Positions 22,801 through 32,144 of a stretch of DNA of 32,144 bases are shown one piece after another; position 1 is the first letter of the stretch; the number at the start of each line of letters is the position of its first letter. The stretch lies in contig CAXKVV010000365.1 of the NCBI GenBank assembly GCA_964058805.1, positions 1 to 32,144 of the forward strand. The letters run 5' to 3'. The stretch comes from Schoenoplectus triqueter. Its lineage: Eukaryota; Streptophyta; Magnoliopsida; Poales; Cyperaceae. The notes under the pieces are model-generated. The model was not told where the DNA came from. It saw only the letters and a program-made list of their open reading frames with translations, and made no database searches. The translations under genes were made by a program, and so were the position numbers.

Positions 22801-23357
22801 GATCAAGTATATTTTTTATCACTTAATGGATACTCATATAATTTTAATTTTGAAATAATGGAAATAAATTTGGAGCTAATTGAAAAATCAAAAGGTTTAA
22901 CAAAATTCTCAGATTTTTTTCCTAATTAAGTTAAAATCACCCTATATAAGTCATGCCTTAAACTCAGGACTATGTAAAAATAATAATTCTTAAAAAAAAT
23001 ATATTTTTTCCTAGCAGCGGTGGTAGGACAATATACGATGGTATAAAATCAAATAAAAGGATTATTTTTATTTTATAGTTTAATAGTAAGAGAAAATTAT
23101 AATTCTATAGTATTTAGGATTGTGAAAAGAAATTTATTCACACTAATTAATATCCCACCAAAATTTCCAACAGATGGTTTGAAAAACCAAGAAGAGATGG
23201 AAAAACTTTAAAAGTAATAGTCCTAGAAGGTAATGATTTTATCTTAGTTTTTTAATGTCAAGAATATCAATTTATGATCAAGAATATATCCTTTCAAAAG
23301 TCTTTTACGTGTTGTCTGTCCCAAATCTTTATAATTCCAACAAAGAATATTTATCAT
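19900..23357 (-). pseudogene. LINE ORF2 remnant (endonuclease, reverse transcriptase, zf-RVT)
   Basis: The ATG at 23357 begins MINILCWNYKDLGQTTRKRL, the usual plant LINE ORF2 start with slight decay. GDFNLI near 22,930 and SDHIPLVL near 22,685 are apurinic-type endonuclease motifs. NYRPISLINYSFKIITKLLA near 21,830, RGFRQGDHLSSFF near 21,430 and YFADDTLLF near 21,285 are reverse transcriptase blocks; FADD carries the catalytic aspartates. WLERNNIIFNNA-type sequence near 20,060 matches the C-terminal zf-RVT region. Frameshifts and stops occur throughout. Confidence 0.85.
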
Positions 23358-23619
23358 AAAGAAAAAATGAGAAACCTATGAAGAGATACTAAGTATCTAA
23401 TCTCTAATATCTACTAAACCATTATCTATAATCTCAGAAGCATATTTATCATATATATCCTTAACTATCTTTTTAAATCTAGATTTTAAGAGAAATTTAA
23501 ATTTATTAACTGTTAAAATTTTAATTTCATCTTTACTTCCTAAAAAAATCCTATATTTTTCAAACAAAGTGATTATTTCAGTATCCTTAAAGTTAACAAA
23601 AGAGAAATGATCAAACAAA

Positions 23620-25300
23620 GGATCAGTACCTATAGAGGAGGTCCCAACAACAAATTCATTACTTTTATTGGTACTAGTACTAGTAGCCTGCTTTTATTGC
23701 AGCCTAGAGTTATGCCTAGGCTTAGGTGGAGTCTTTCTCTTTCCCTTATTTGTATTGTCAGAGGAGGGAACAAGTTGTTACGAACCCACATGCATCTCTC
23801 AAGTTGCCTCAGTAGAGTGAGAGGATGACTGAGAGAGTGTTGAAATTGGTTTGGAAGTTAGGGGGGGTGGTTGAGAAGGCACTAGTAAAGGTTTAATAGA
23901 GAGCCATCTAAGAGATCAGTATCATCAGTACTAGGTGTGAGATCCTTGTGTAGGGCAGGAGGAGGTTGAGGAGTTGAAGGTCGTTGTAACTGAGAAGGCT
24001 AAGATGGATGAGAGAGCAGAGTCTGAGTAGATTGAAATGGCTGGCTCGGCAACTGAGAGGGTTGAGATTGTGGTAGCTGAGGAGGATTAGCAGCTAGAGG
24101 AGTGGTAAGACTAGAGAGGGATTAAGAATCAGTAGTGAGAGATATTGTACAAATGGTAGAGAGTGATTTTTGTTGCCAATACACACGAGTTTGAGTGAAA
24201 AATGTCTTCATTTTTAACTTGAAATTGCAAATCAAAATACCTATGTCTATCCAAATCATCAATAAATAACATATTCCTAAAAGAAATAACTACTTCTTTG
24301 GACTTAACTCTCACTGTTATATGAAGAATTATCAAATCTATATGTTCTCAAGAGCGTGCATCTACATCTACTAAAAAAAACCCAAGTTTCATCGCTATGC
24401 GATTAAATTCTTCATCTTTCCACAAATCTGATGGGAATCCAGCGTTATTGAGTCAAAGGAGCACTGGATTGATACCACCATCAAACTTATGAAAATCATA
24501 AGGTTCAACTATAAACCACATAACCTAATTCTAATTCACCTTTAGAATGAGAAAATTTACGTCAGTCATCAGATGGTGGTTCTATCAGATATTTTTTTCT
24601 AGAAAGGTCTCTAGCAACCCATTGCTTACCCTTAATTGGAAAGACTTTTGTAGATATGTTTGAATATAAATATGATCTAGTTTGAGTTCATCATGAAAGA
24701 CAAGACTGTTTTGGATAGCGGCTCAAAACTTTTTATTGATCGGACTAGAATAAAACTTAAGCATAAGCATGGAATTGGCTTGAGCCATGGCTTTGTAGAA
24801 GGTTTTGGAGGAGGCGGCTAAAATATTATGGTGGAGCGACACTGTTGAGATCGATGCCCTAAACGGCTACAGAAGAAGTAAACAACAGCATCACGGCACG
24901 AAGTGGCCAAATAACTGTGATCCCCACAGCGAAAACAAGCGGATCGACCTTTCAATCGATTTTCTTACAACAAACGAATCTTAATTCTAGACTTATCAGA
25001 AAGTGAAAGAGAAGAAGAGTGAGACCAATGAGACGGATCTGAGAGATTGTGGTGATGCGCTATCTATGCAATTTGAGAAAAGGTTGGCTTCCGTATAACC
25101 CCTCCATTTGGAACTTGAGAAACTGACTTTGTTGGGATAACGCAGAGGAAAAAAAGGAATTGGAGAGATGAGGTAATGGAGAGGGTGCATAAGCCTGAGG
25201 AAGCACAACCGGTAGTGGAGGAAGAAGGTTAAGTTGTGGTATTGAAGGATATAGCAAAGGGTGTGGTGGTTGAGAAAGCACTTAAGAGACAGTCGAAATG
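23620..25300 (-). pseudogene. LINE ORF1-like remnant with double zinc knuckle
   Basis: Two CX2CX4HX4C-type knuckles lie in series. The first, CFRCGDHSYLATSC (24896-24937), has Tyr where His is expected (24911-24913). The second, YFFCSRLGHRSQQC (24839-24880), has Tyr in place of its first Cys (24878-24880). Downstream are NSLVFHDELKLD and IKGKQWVARDLS, then RKKYLIEPPSDD, a conserved segment of such elements, and a Pro/Gln/Ser-rich low-complexity stretch (about 24,110-23,900). Stops interrupt the frame. Confidence 0.7.
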
Positions 25301-25466
25301 AACTATTGTATAGTTAATTGCAGAGACTGCAAAACAGATGAGAGAGAGCAGCTATATCTTGAAAATCAGACGAAGGGAGGTCAGAGAAGATGAGTGGTTT
25401 TGATTTTCTTGGAGCAAGAGAGCGCTTTTGATCTATCTTTAATTTAGCATTTGTTCTAAAATGGAA

Positions 25467-25482
25467 TTTTCATCGGCGATCT
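25467..25482. repeat. Target-site duplication of the LINE, right copy
   Basis: TTTTCATCGGCGATCT pairs with the copy at 19606-19621. The two mismatches are adjacent transitions (GC here, AT on the left). Confidence 0.75.
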
Positions 25483-25656
25483 GTTGCCATATGTTTGTTG
25501 TAAGGCAAAGGTTTAGAGCATCAGTCCTTTCATAATTGTTTGAATTAGCATAAATTGTTGCTTATTGTGTGAATGGGCGGGCATAGAAGGAACAAATGTG
25601 ATGTGTCTAAGCTGAACAATTGCTATTACCAACAAACCCTCTTCTGAAATAATAAT

Positions 25657-26040
25657 TGGGTTAATTTTCTGATAAGTCACTTAATTTTGATATTTATTTA
25701 TATTTGATCACTGAAATTTTATTTTATTTATACGTTTTTAGTCATTAAATTTTGATGATGTTTATCTAAATTTGATCACTCCCGTTAGTTTTTTCATTCA
25801 AAAATAATTAAAAAACTAATGGTAAAAGAAATATAATTTTATTTCATTTATTTGTTTTTCATTTCAACTATTTTTGGCAATAAATACAATTTCGTTTCAA
25901 TTATTTTTTAATAAAAAACTAATCAGAGTGATCAAATTTGGATAAATATCAATATTTAGTGACTAAAAATAAATAAATAAAAGTTGAGTGACTAAATATG
26001 AATAAACAACAAAGTTCAATGATCTATCAGAAAATTAACC
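25657..26040. mobile_element. ~385-bp foldback MITE (GGTTAATTTTCTGATA termini)
   Basis: The left end GGTTAATTTTCTGATAAGTC matches the inward-read right end GGTTAATTTTCTGATAGATC. The arms stay paired through ATATTT(G/A)(A/G)TCACT, TTTTTAGTCA(T/C)TAAAT and AAATTTGATCACTC to a centre near 25,850. The sequence TAATAATT occurs just outside both ends, a possible 8-bp target-site duplication as in hAT elements. It is non-coding. Confidence 0.8.
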
Positions 26041-26890
26041 AGTAATAATTATAGTAATAATAAAATAATAATTTGATAATTTAGGCTACATCATTAATTG
26101 TAAGTGACTTTTTTTTCTTTGTTTTCTATCTTATAGAAGTAACAAGTAAACAAAATGATGTCTCAAATTTAAGTAGAAAGTTCAGCATTTGATTGAATTG
26201 ATCATTCGGACCATAGGAGCCAATATATTAGCATGCATGTGAAGGATTTGATTCGTCTCCAATTACACACACAAACACGAATTGCACGTATTTGCGACTA
26301 GGAGTGCAATGCTTCTGGAGCATTTTGTTTTTCAAGTGTGCCTAAGTTGCCTAATGAGTGTTGCCGCTGAAGCTGAAAAAATTGGAACCATATTTGAATT
26401 GAAAAATAGATTGTATAAAAGAATTTACGCAACATAAAAAGCATACAGCTTTTGAACTGCAAGCATGTCATAATCAATATAGCTTTGTGCTGGTATACAG
26501 TTCTTTATAATTGACAGATACATTCTTGTTTTGTTTTCAATCAGTATGCAGGTACCATAAAATATGTTGTCGTCGTGTTACCAAAAAATGTTGGTCGAAT
26601 ACTGGCAAAAACACTTTCAATCCAATTTATAGAATTGGATTGGGATTGTCCAGAGCATCTTTCTCTGGCTCTCAAATTTGGAACTTCAGTGCTGAATTCC
26701 ATCAGTGCCAGAATAGAGCTAGAATAAATGCAAAAGCACACCAACTTTAGGTAAATAGACAAGCCTCATCAGGTTACTAGTTTTTCAGATGCAGATAATT
26801 GTTTTCCAGACAGAAACAGCACTACATCAGCATATAGTAATGGGATTAGAGATATTGATACTAAATCAGCAAAACAGAAACCAAGTCGTC
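26041..26890. other. 3' flank of the PATRONUS-like gene
   Basis: The part just left of 26892 is the 3' UTR side of the securin gene. Apart from the 60-codon open frame at 26545-26727 I see no recognisable gene. Confidence 0.45.
26545..26727 (+). pseudogene. Unrecognised open frame, possible exon remnant
   Basis: This plus-strand frame starts YAGTIKYVVVVLPKNVG after a possible acceptor (TATGCAG) and stays open for 60 codons, through IQFIELDWDCPEHLSLAL, to a TAA. Its composition is protein-like and more GC-rich than its surroundings. I do not recognise the family. There is no clear upstream exon with a matching donor; a short frame at 26355-26438 (MSVAAEAEKIGTIF) is nearby. It could be a decayed gene fragment or chance. 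Confidence 0.3.
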
Positions 26891-26891
26891 T

Positions 26892-29435
26892 TCAGTGGGA
26901 AACAGAGAATTCCTTGATCTTGAACTCAAAATTCAAATCAAAATCCTCATAAGATATTTCTGGCAAGGCTAGCAGCGGATCCAGCTTCTCTTTATTCAAA
27001 CTCCTCTTATCTGAAAAGAAATATCATATTAAGATGCAACAGCACAAAAAGGATTTCAATTTTTTTCTCTCGTTTGGGCTGTTATTACCCAAATTTTCAT
27101 GAAACAGCTAATATTTTTAAAACATGGAACTGCGCTATGTTTCTGGTCAAGGTAAGCAAGTAACTTATTTAGTTTCAACTAAAGCAAATTATTTTTATTA
27201 TTATTAGTATTATTATCATCATCATCATTATTATTTTCATTATCATCATCATCATCATCATCATCATTATCTTTTTTTTTCATTTGAGATATATGATCTC
27301 TATATTTTTGGATTGGGTTTCATTTCTAGCATTTAGGATTAAAGGCTTTGTTGTTGTTGTTGTTGTAGTTGTTGTTGTTGTAAAGCAAATTATTTCATAT
27401 CGACAAATTCAAGTAACTCTCATGTTATGCTATTTCATTCTGTAAAGCAAGATATCTCACAATAGGTTGGAGAAAAGTTATCAACATTTTGTGGACCATG
27501 AAGTAATAATACAGTTGACATTAACAATAAGAAGAATGTGATGATGGAAATAACTGCTGAAAGACATTAGACGTCCAAGCATAGAGAGAGGAGAGAGGAC
27601 CTGATACCGAGGGAAGGATTTCAGGTTCAAACTCTAATTTTAATTCACTGTCCTCAAAGTCATCCTAAAAAATAAGAATAATAATAAAATTAGTGTCCAT
27701 AAAATAGCAAACAGTCTTATAATGTTGTTATCCAACAAAATTGTGATGATACTTCTTTGTTTATAGTTTTTGGGATATCCCCCTCACCAAACCCAATGAC
27801 CAAATCCCATAGAAAGACTTACTGTCATTACAAGCCCCCAATTTTGGTGGCCAATACAAGAACAATAGTTATGTACAATAGCCAATCAATGTGCATTATA
27901 ACATCATATATATGACATACAATACCCACCTTCACATGACACACAATGTCAAATATGTCTTTTCCCCATTCATGAATACAGGACATCACCATTTCAACCT
28001 CCTCCTTCACACCTAAAGAATAAGAGGACAATAACTTCCAAGCTTCAGTAAATATTTTGTCAAGGACAAGTGTTCTTTTATGTGTGCTTTACTTTACAGG
28101 CACTCAAATTAGCATTCGCCCCTAACCATTATAACAATATAATACAAAAGGTACAACAAAGCTAATATAAAGAAATAAAAAATAGTCAGTAATTCTTTTA
28201 TGTTTGGATCGTGCAAAGAATAGCGTAAGAATAGAGGAATTGAGAATAGTAAGTGAGGATAGTGAAAAAATAGTGATTTTTCGGTTAGCGCGAGGATAGT
28301 AAAAATGTGATGTTATTCCGAATGATAGGAATGTTGTTTGGAATAGTAACAGAGAGTTAAGAAGAACGGCAGCTATTCCATCTCCCCCTTGGAATAGCAG
28401 AACAGCAGCTATTCTCACTATTCCGTTACAGCAGATTTGTATTTGGTTGCACTGTTGTTATTCCTATTCCGAAAATAACAGCTATTCCGTTGTTCTCGTG
28501 CCATCCAAACATACCTAGTTTCCAGTTTGTTGCTAGTACAAACTACCAACTATAACATCATGTGCAGAATTAGGTTTTAATTTTGAGAATAGAGTTAAGG
28601 GATTTTAGAGTCTTAAGGGTCTCATTGATCAAGAATTACTGAGAATTTAGTTTAGTAATTTTAGAGTTCTAAGAGTTACGCTTATCCATGTAATCTCTTT
28701 CATGCTTTTGAATGTCATTCCCAGTAAAGTGCATGTGCTCAATTCCCTCCTGGGCCCACTCCTCGCACTGCTTGATCTGCTCCTCTGTCAGGGTCGAGCT
28801 CTTTTTGGTACCCGCCACATTTTCTTGAGCTTTTGGTTCAGTCAAGAGATCTTTTGTAACTCTATCAGAGAAACGAGGTTTGCGGATATTGGAGAGATCA
28901 CCAAGAGGTTTCCTTTCAGTTTTTGCCCCTTCTCCTGCTTTTCCTGTAATCAAGAAAAAAAAAACTGAATGTGGAATTTCCATACCTTTTTGTATTTTCA
29001 CTATACATAAAAGATATAGTTGTGATGTTTCAGTCACATACCTAAAGGTTTCTTTGCAGTTTTCACGGGCTTTGAGAGATCAGGCTTCAATCCATCAACT
29101 ACTTTACCTGAAAACAGAAAAGAGAAATTCTCTTTATTTGGCATGTTCTCAGACTCTCAGGGCCACACCAGTCAGGCAAGTTAATAGGTGAACTGCCGAG
29201 AATATCTACTCCTTTTCTGGTCAGATCCTTGCCGGTACGAGTGACTGGCACTAACAGAAGATTACTGGTGCGAACTAATCAACACTTAACAACATTACTG
29301 GCATGACGTGACCGACAAAACCACAAGTTTACCAGTACAATCGCAGAGATTGTAGTAGTATTTCATCTTAAACAAACTCGTACCTCTGTGTGTTACTAAA
29401 TTCTCGTTTTGGGTTACTTGAGAGAGTGACGCCAT
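26892..29435 (-). CDS. PANS1: PATRONUS-like plant securin
   Basis: Six exons, 29384-29435, 29042-29107, 28680-28943, 27930-28012, 27601-27664 and 26892-27010, total 648 nt and encode 215 residues with every splice phase agreeing. Securins hold separase inactive until APC/C destroys them at anaphase; PATRONUS proteins do this in Arabidopsis. The N-terminus has QNENLVTHR, resembling the conserved PATRONUS DEN-box-like start. RKPLGDLSN at residues 50-58 is a perfect RxxLxxxxN destruction box in a basic region. EEWAQEGIEHMHFTGND (about 100-116) is the segment I associate with this family. The C-terminus is acidic and hydrophobic (ELKLEFEPEILPSV; LPEISYEDFDLNFEF), as expected for the separase-binding end. 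The ATG sits in a good context (GCCATGGCG). Intron 3 reading-through would stop two codons later. Family call rests on remembered motifs, not an alignment. Confidence 0.82.
27194..27275. repeat. (ATT)n/(ATC)n compound microsatellite
   Basis: Mixed TTA and CAT/ATC trinucleotides in intron 5 of the PATRONUS-like gene, probably length-variable. Confidence 0.9.
27347..27381. repeat. (TTG)n microsatellite
   Basis: About 11 TTG units with one interruption (TAG), also in intron 5 of the PATRONUS-like gene. Confidence 0.9.
28199..28514. mobile_element. MITE in PATRONUS intron 3 (TATGTTTGGAT termini)
   Basis: The left end TATGTTTGGATCGTGC mirrors the right end, which read inward is TATGTTTGGATGGCACGAG. 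Inside, GAATAG/CTATTC words recur in inverted orientation. It is non-coding. TA lies immediately outside the TGTTTGGAT repeats on both sides and may be the target duplication. It lies wholly between exons 3 and 4. Confidence 0.7.
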
Positions 29436-29439
29436 GGCT

Positions 29440-30489
29440 AATCAATGATGCTGAAAATTACACCAAAACCAAAGAAAACTCAGATCTAAATTAAGGAACA
29501 ATGAATAAAAGACTAAATCAAGAAGTCTCAAGAGGAAAACGGAAGTTCTCTGTGGAATGAGCAAATCAAGCCTTCAACAGTGGACAGGATGGAGATCTCA
29601 CTGCTTGATGTCTCGAAACTCGCAGAAAGAGAGAGACGGTGCAGCCCTAGGAAGTAGGAAGGAGAGCAAGGCTGGAGAGGGAGGGGGAGGCGCACTAACG
29701 GCTCTTCGCTCAAATGATTTGAATTTGAAGAAGGGTGTAGAATACAAACCAGAGACAGAGAGAGGCGGTATAAATTAAGGTGTGAATGTGAAATAGGCCT
29801 CGGCCCTCGGCCCAGATTTGATCTTTGAAGATTTGGTAATTAAATCAAATCATTCATTGACAGCAAAGACAATTACGTGTCCAGCAAGTTTTTTTGGTTT
29901 ATTTATTTCCTTAAAAAGCAATCTCTCTCTTTGAGATGTGTAGTTCTGCATATAAAGCCTTGTGCCCTTGTGCCACTTAAGAAATGTAAGCAACACAAAA
30001 ACTTCGAATGTTCTCCGCTTATAAAGACTAACTAAATATTGTTCGAATTAAGTCTACCACCCCTTAGAACTCGAGGGGAGGAATCACTTACATAATTACA
30101 TGTTTCATGTTTATCTTGATAATCTCGACTATAAAAGAACTTAGATGCGAGAAAGGAGAAGGGAGAGAAGATATCCCACAAATGCGACAAAGTAAAAAAA
30201 AAAAAAAAGGATATTTGAGGATCCAGGTCAAGAGTCCAGATGCAAGGTCAGATTGTGATGAACGACATAGATCAAGAGTAGTTTACTACACAGCGAAGAT
30301 TTTTGAGGATTCACATAAGACATAATGCAACATTTCAGCACATAAGACCAACCAAAAGCTAAAAAGTTTTCAGGTCTCCGCTAAAAAGTTTATAATTCCC
30401 TACAACGTACTCAAAGCACCACATACCAATTACAGGGATCAAAAAGAAATTTTAATTTTAAACATAAATGTCTGACGAGCTTTTTTGTT
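29440..30489. other. Intergenic region between securin and RST1-like genes
   Basis: Left part: 5' UTR and promoter of the securin gene, including purine-rich sequence near 29,620-29,690. Right part: 3' flank of the RST1-like gene. I see no additional gene. Confidence 0.5.
29697..29701 (+). promoter_or_regulatory. Possible MSA-type AACGG core upstream of the securin gene
   Basis: CTAACGGCT contains the AACGG core of the mitosis-specific activator element bound by three-repeat MYB factors at G2/M genes. It lies about 260 nt upstream of the ATG. A five-base core is common by chance, so this is suggestive only because the gene is a predicted mitotic regulator. Confidence 0.3.
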
Positions 30490-32144
30490 TTACAAGGCCT
30501 CAGAATTTGCAAGCTTCAGCTGCTTATCAAATGGCAAGTGCTCCCTCAATGCAACACATGTTTCATGCATCGCACGAACCAAGAGGAGACTCATTTCACT
30601 ATCAGTCTCTTTGATCCCCACACCATCCACTATGCCCCGTCCATCCAACAATTGCTCAGACCAGGAGCGAACCCAGTATGCTGAAGACCAGAGTTTCTCT
30701 GCCACAGACGACCTGACAGCGCTCCAATTCAGATCAGACAGGAGTGAGGGGAGTGTGATTGGCAGGTCAGCTAAGACGCTTCTTGGATCTACTATGAGAA
30801 GAGGCATGTATGCACAGTTAAAGCCACAAAGAAGGCCTACAAACTGCAATGCCTGAGTATAAAAAAAAAAATGAGAAATGAGATAAGTGAATATTTCTAA
30901 ACAAAGAAGTACAGCATCAAAGATGTGAGTCATTATATATTAGAACTGTCAAGGACCCTCCAAGATCAGATTTCCAAATAATAGCAGAAAATTGTCAGTG
31001 ATTTATTATTATTTGGATGGCCTTACTTTATAGCTTATTTCCAGCTCAACGGTTAATCAAATATTTATGCATGTTACACATAACCCACCTAAAGCACACC
31101 AAGCTAATTGAAATAGAAATATGGTACTTAATATCACCACTTATTCAGTTAAACCTCCATAGACTTCATAAATAACTGTATATCATTCCTAACTAAAATT
31201 CAGAAAAAGAAGTTCAAAAATAATGTAGATATGGCAAGGGTTTGGAGAAAACTTGACCTACTAGAAACTCTTTACCAGTGACCAATCAAAACATATTACT
31301 CTGATGCCATAAAATTGAATTCAACTGAAATTCTTATACCTTTAAGGGGTACTCTGTGACACAGCTGATGTCCAGAGCATCAAGAAGCCACCGTCTTTTT
31401 ATGGTGTTTTCTGAAATGGATACAGCTGTTGCTACTTCTAAAAGAACATTCCACCAGGAATCTGAAATTTTATTTCAATCTCAGCGCTAAAAAACAACTC
31501 AAGTTCTCTAACTGAAAATGCAATTATATGGAGATATAGACAAAAGTTGATACCTTCACATTTAGCATTTAGCATATATGCCTTTATCTTTCCCAGTTCA
31601 GAAACAGGCAAAGATCCACTATGAACTAGCCTTGCTATGATAATAATCTTTTTTCCTTGGTCGATATGGCTTTCTGTACTGGATGAACCTGTAGCAGTAA
31701 CCTTCAAAAAAACTCACAAGTTAAGGAATGAGTAGATTTGAAAAAAGAGGATTAAATTTATTGTTTTCTAAGAGAAGGATTAAATTTATTGTTTTCTAAG
31801 AGAAGGATTAAATTTATTGTTTTCTAAGAAAAAATCTTCTTATACCTTTAAATGATCAATTAGCCAACTCTGTGGGGCAAGAGACAAGCACTTTATTGCA
31901 TCAGACCACTCACATTCAAATTGGACTATTTGACTCTCACCAATATTAAAACCAGGCAATTGAGATAACATGCATTCCATGCATGTCCTTAAACACATGA
32001 AGGAACTATTTTCGAACTTGTCAGAGTTCTCTCTGAGACAATTATATAGCCCCTTCCAATGAGACCTTCTTAGCATACTACTATTATCCAAAGAGAAGAA
32101 CTGCATTAAATCACTGAATAGTTTCTCCAATCGTGAGCCAGAAA
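30490..32144 (-). CDS. RST1: RST1-like protein (focadhesin homolog), C-terminal part
   Basis: Partial at the right edge. Four exons, 31846-32144 (continues outside), 31554-31701, 31340-31461 and 30490-30852, encode about 310 residues with consistent phases. Recognisable stretches are SGSRLEKLFSDLMQFFSL, SWWNVLLEVATAVSISENTI, RRWLLDALDISCVTEYPLKA, MPLLIVDPRSVLADLPITLP and a C-terminus HLPFDKQLKLANSEAL. Hydrophobic helices and the LPITLPSLLSDLNW segment resemble the end of RST1 (RESURRECTION1), a very large helical-repeat protein that in Arabidopsis affects wax and embryo development and links the cytoplasmic exosome to the SKI complex. I match it from memory of the family, so a different large helical protein remains possible. 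Confidence 0.7.
31750..31832. repeat. 28-bp tandem repeat, three copies
   Basis: The unit starting GATTAAATTTATTGTTTTCT is repeated at 31750-31777, 31778-31805 (identical) and 31806-31832 (last bases changed). It lies in the RST1-like intron 31702-31845, ending 13 nt from the donor site. Confidence 0.95.

Larger units (their letters stand above)
19622..25466 (-). mobile_element. Nearly full-length, inactivated L1-type LINE
   Basis: Read on the minus strand, the order is a 5' region, a zinc-knuckle ORF1-like part (about 25,300-23,620), an ORF2 start at 23357, endonuclease motifs, reverse transcriptase motifs, a zf-RVT-like tail near 20,080-20,010, and a short A tract (complement of the T run at 19623-19631). 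The 16-bp target-site duplication lies at both ends, so the element inserted as one unit of about 5.8 kb. Numerous stops and frameshifts abolish coding. Two transitions separate the duplications, and each zinc knuckle has lost one ligand through a transition, indicating an old, methylated copy. Confidence 0.85.

Noticed and set aside
25060..25281. Proline-rich 73-residue minus-strand open frame
   Set aside because: It lies inside the LINE 5' region and is low-complexity ORF1 sequence, not a host gene.
27194..27381. CRISPR-like or regulatory array
   Set aside because: These are simple trinucleotide microsatellites without spacer structure.
28669..28680. Securin gene ending at Asn-Ser-stop after exon 3
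   Set aside because: A donor lies at 28678-28679 and three downstream exons join in phase and supply the expected acidic C-terminus.
30485..30856. 123-residue plus-strand open frame
   Set aside because: It is the antisense shadow of the last RST1-like exon.

Overview
This window is nuclear DNA from a flowering plant, most likely a dicot. The evidence is AT-rich intergenic sequence, genes broken by many GT-AG introns, plant-specific protein families (a PATRONUS-type securin, RST1, single-domain RNase III-like proteins with two dsRBDs), and many small foldback elements alongside LINE and copia remains. I reconstructed five genes by joining exons whose splice phases agree. All five lie on the minus strand.

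Layout on plus coordinates. 1-2420: no gene, an (ATT)n microsatellite, a perfect 34-bp palindrome and a foldback element. 2421-6130: a complete six-coding-exon endosulfine (ENSA/ARPP19) gene with a probable 5' UTR exon. 7293-9925 and 14428-16422: two tandem, intact paralogs of an RNase III-like (RTL) gene, four exons each, with identical exon structure. Between them lies about 4.5 kb of transposon debris, ending in a copia pol remnant that touches the 3' end of the second copy. 16560-19620: no gene, several foldback elements. 19622-25466: a nearly full-length but dead L1-type LINE on the minus strand, bounded by a 16-bp target-site duplication. 26892-29435: a complete six-exon PATRONUS-like securin gene. 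30490-32144: the C-terminal four exons of an RST1-like gene running off the right edge.

The genes do not form an operon-like unit. By theme, endosulfine (PP2A-B55 inhibitor family) and the PATRONUS securin are cell-division regulators, while the RTL pair and RST1 (an exosome/SKI cofactor in Arabidopsis) concern RNA processing or decay. I treat this grouping as probable coincidence.

The most interesting local biology is the RTL pair. Copy A has gained a ~415-bp foldback element in intron 1 and a 168-bp Mutator-type MITE upstream. Copy B lacks the first and keeps a recognisable empty site. Copy A therefore places a long dsRNA-forming hairpin inside the primary transcript of a dsRNA-cleaving enzyme. 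No CRISPR array, rRNA gene or tRNA gene was seen.
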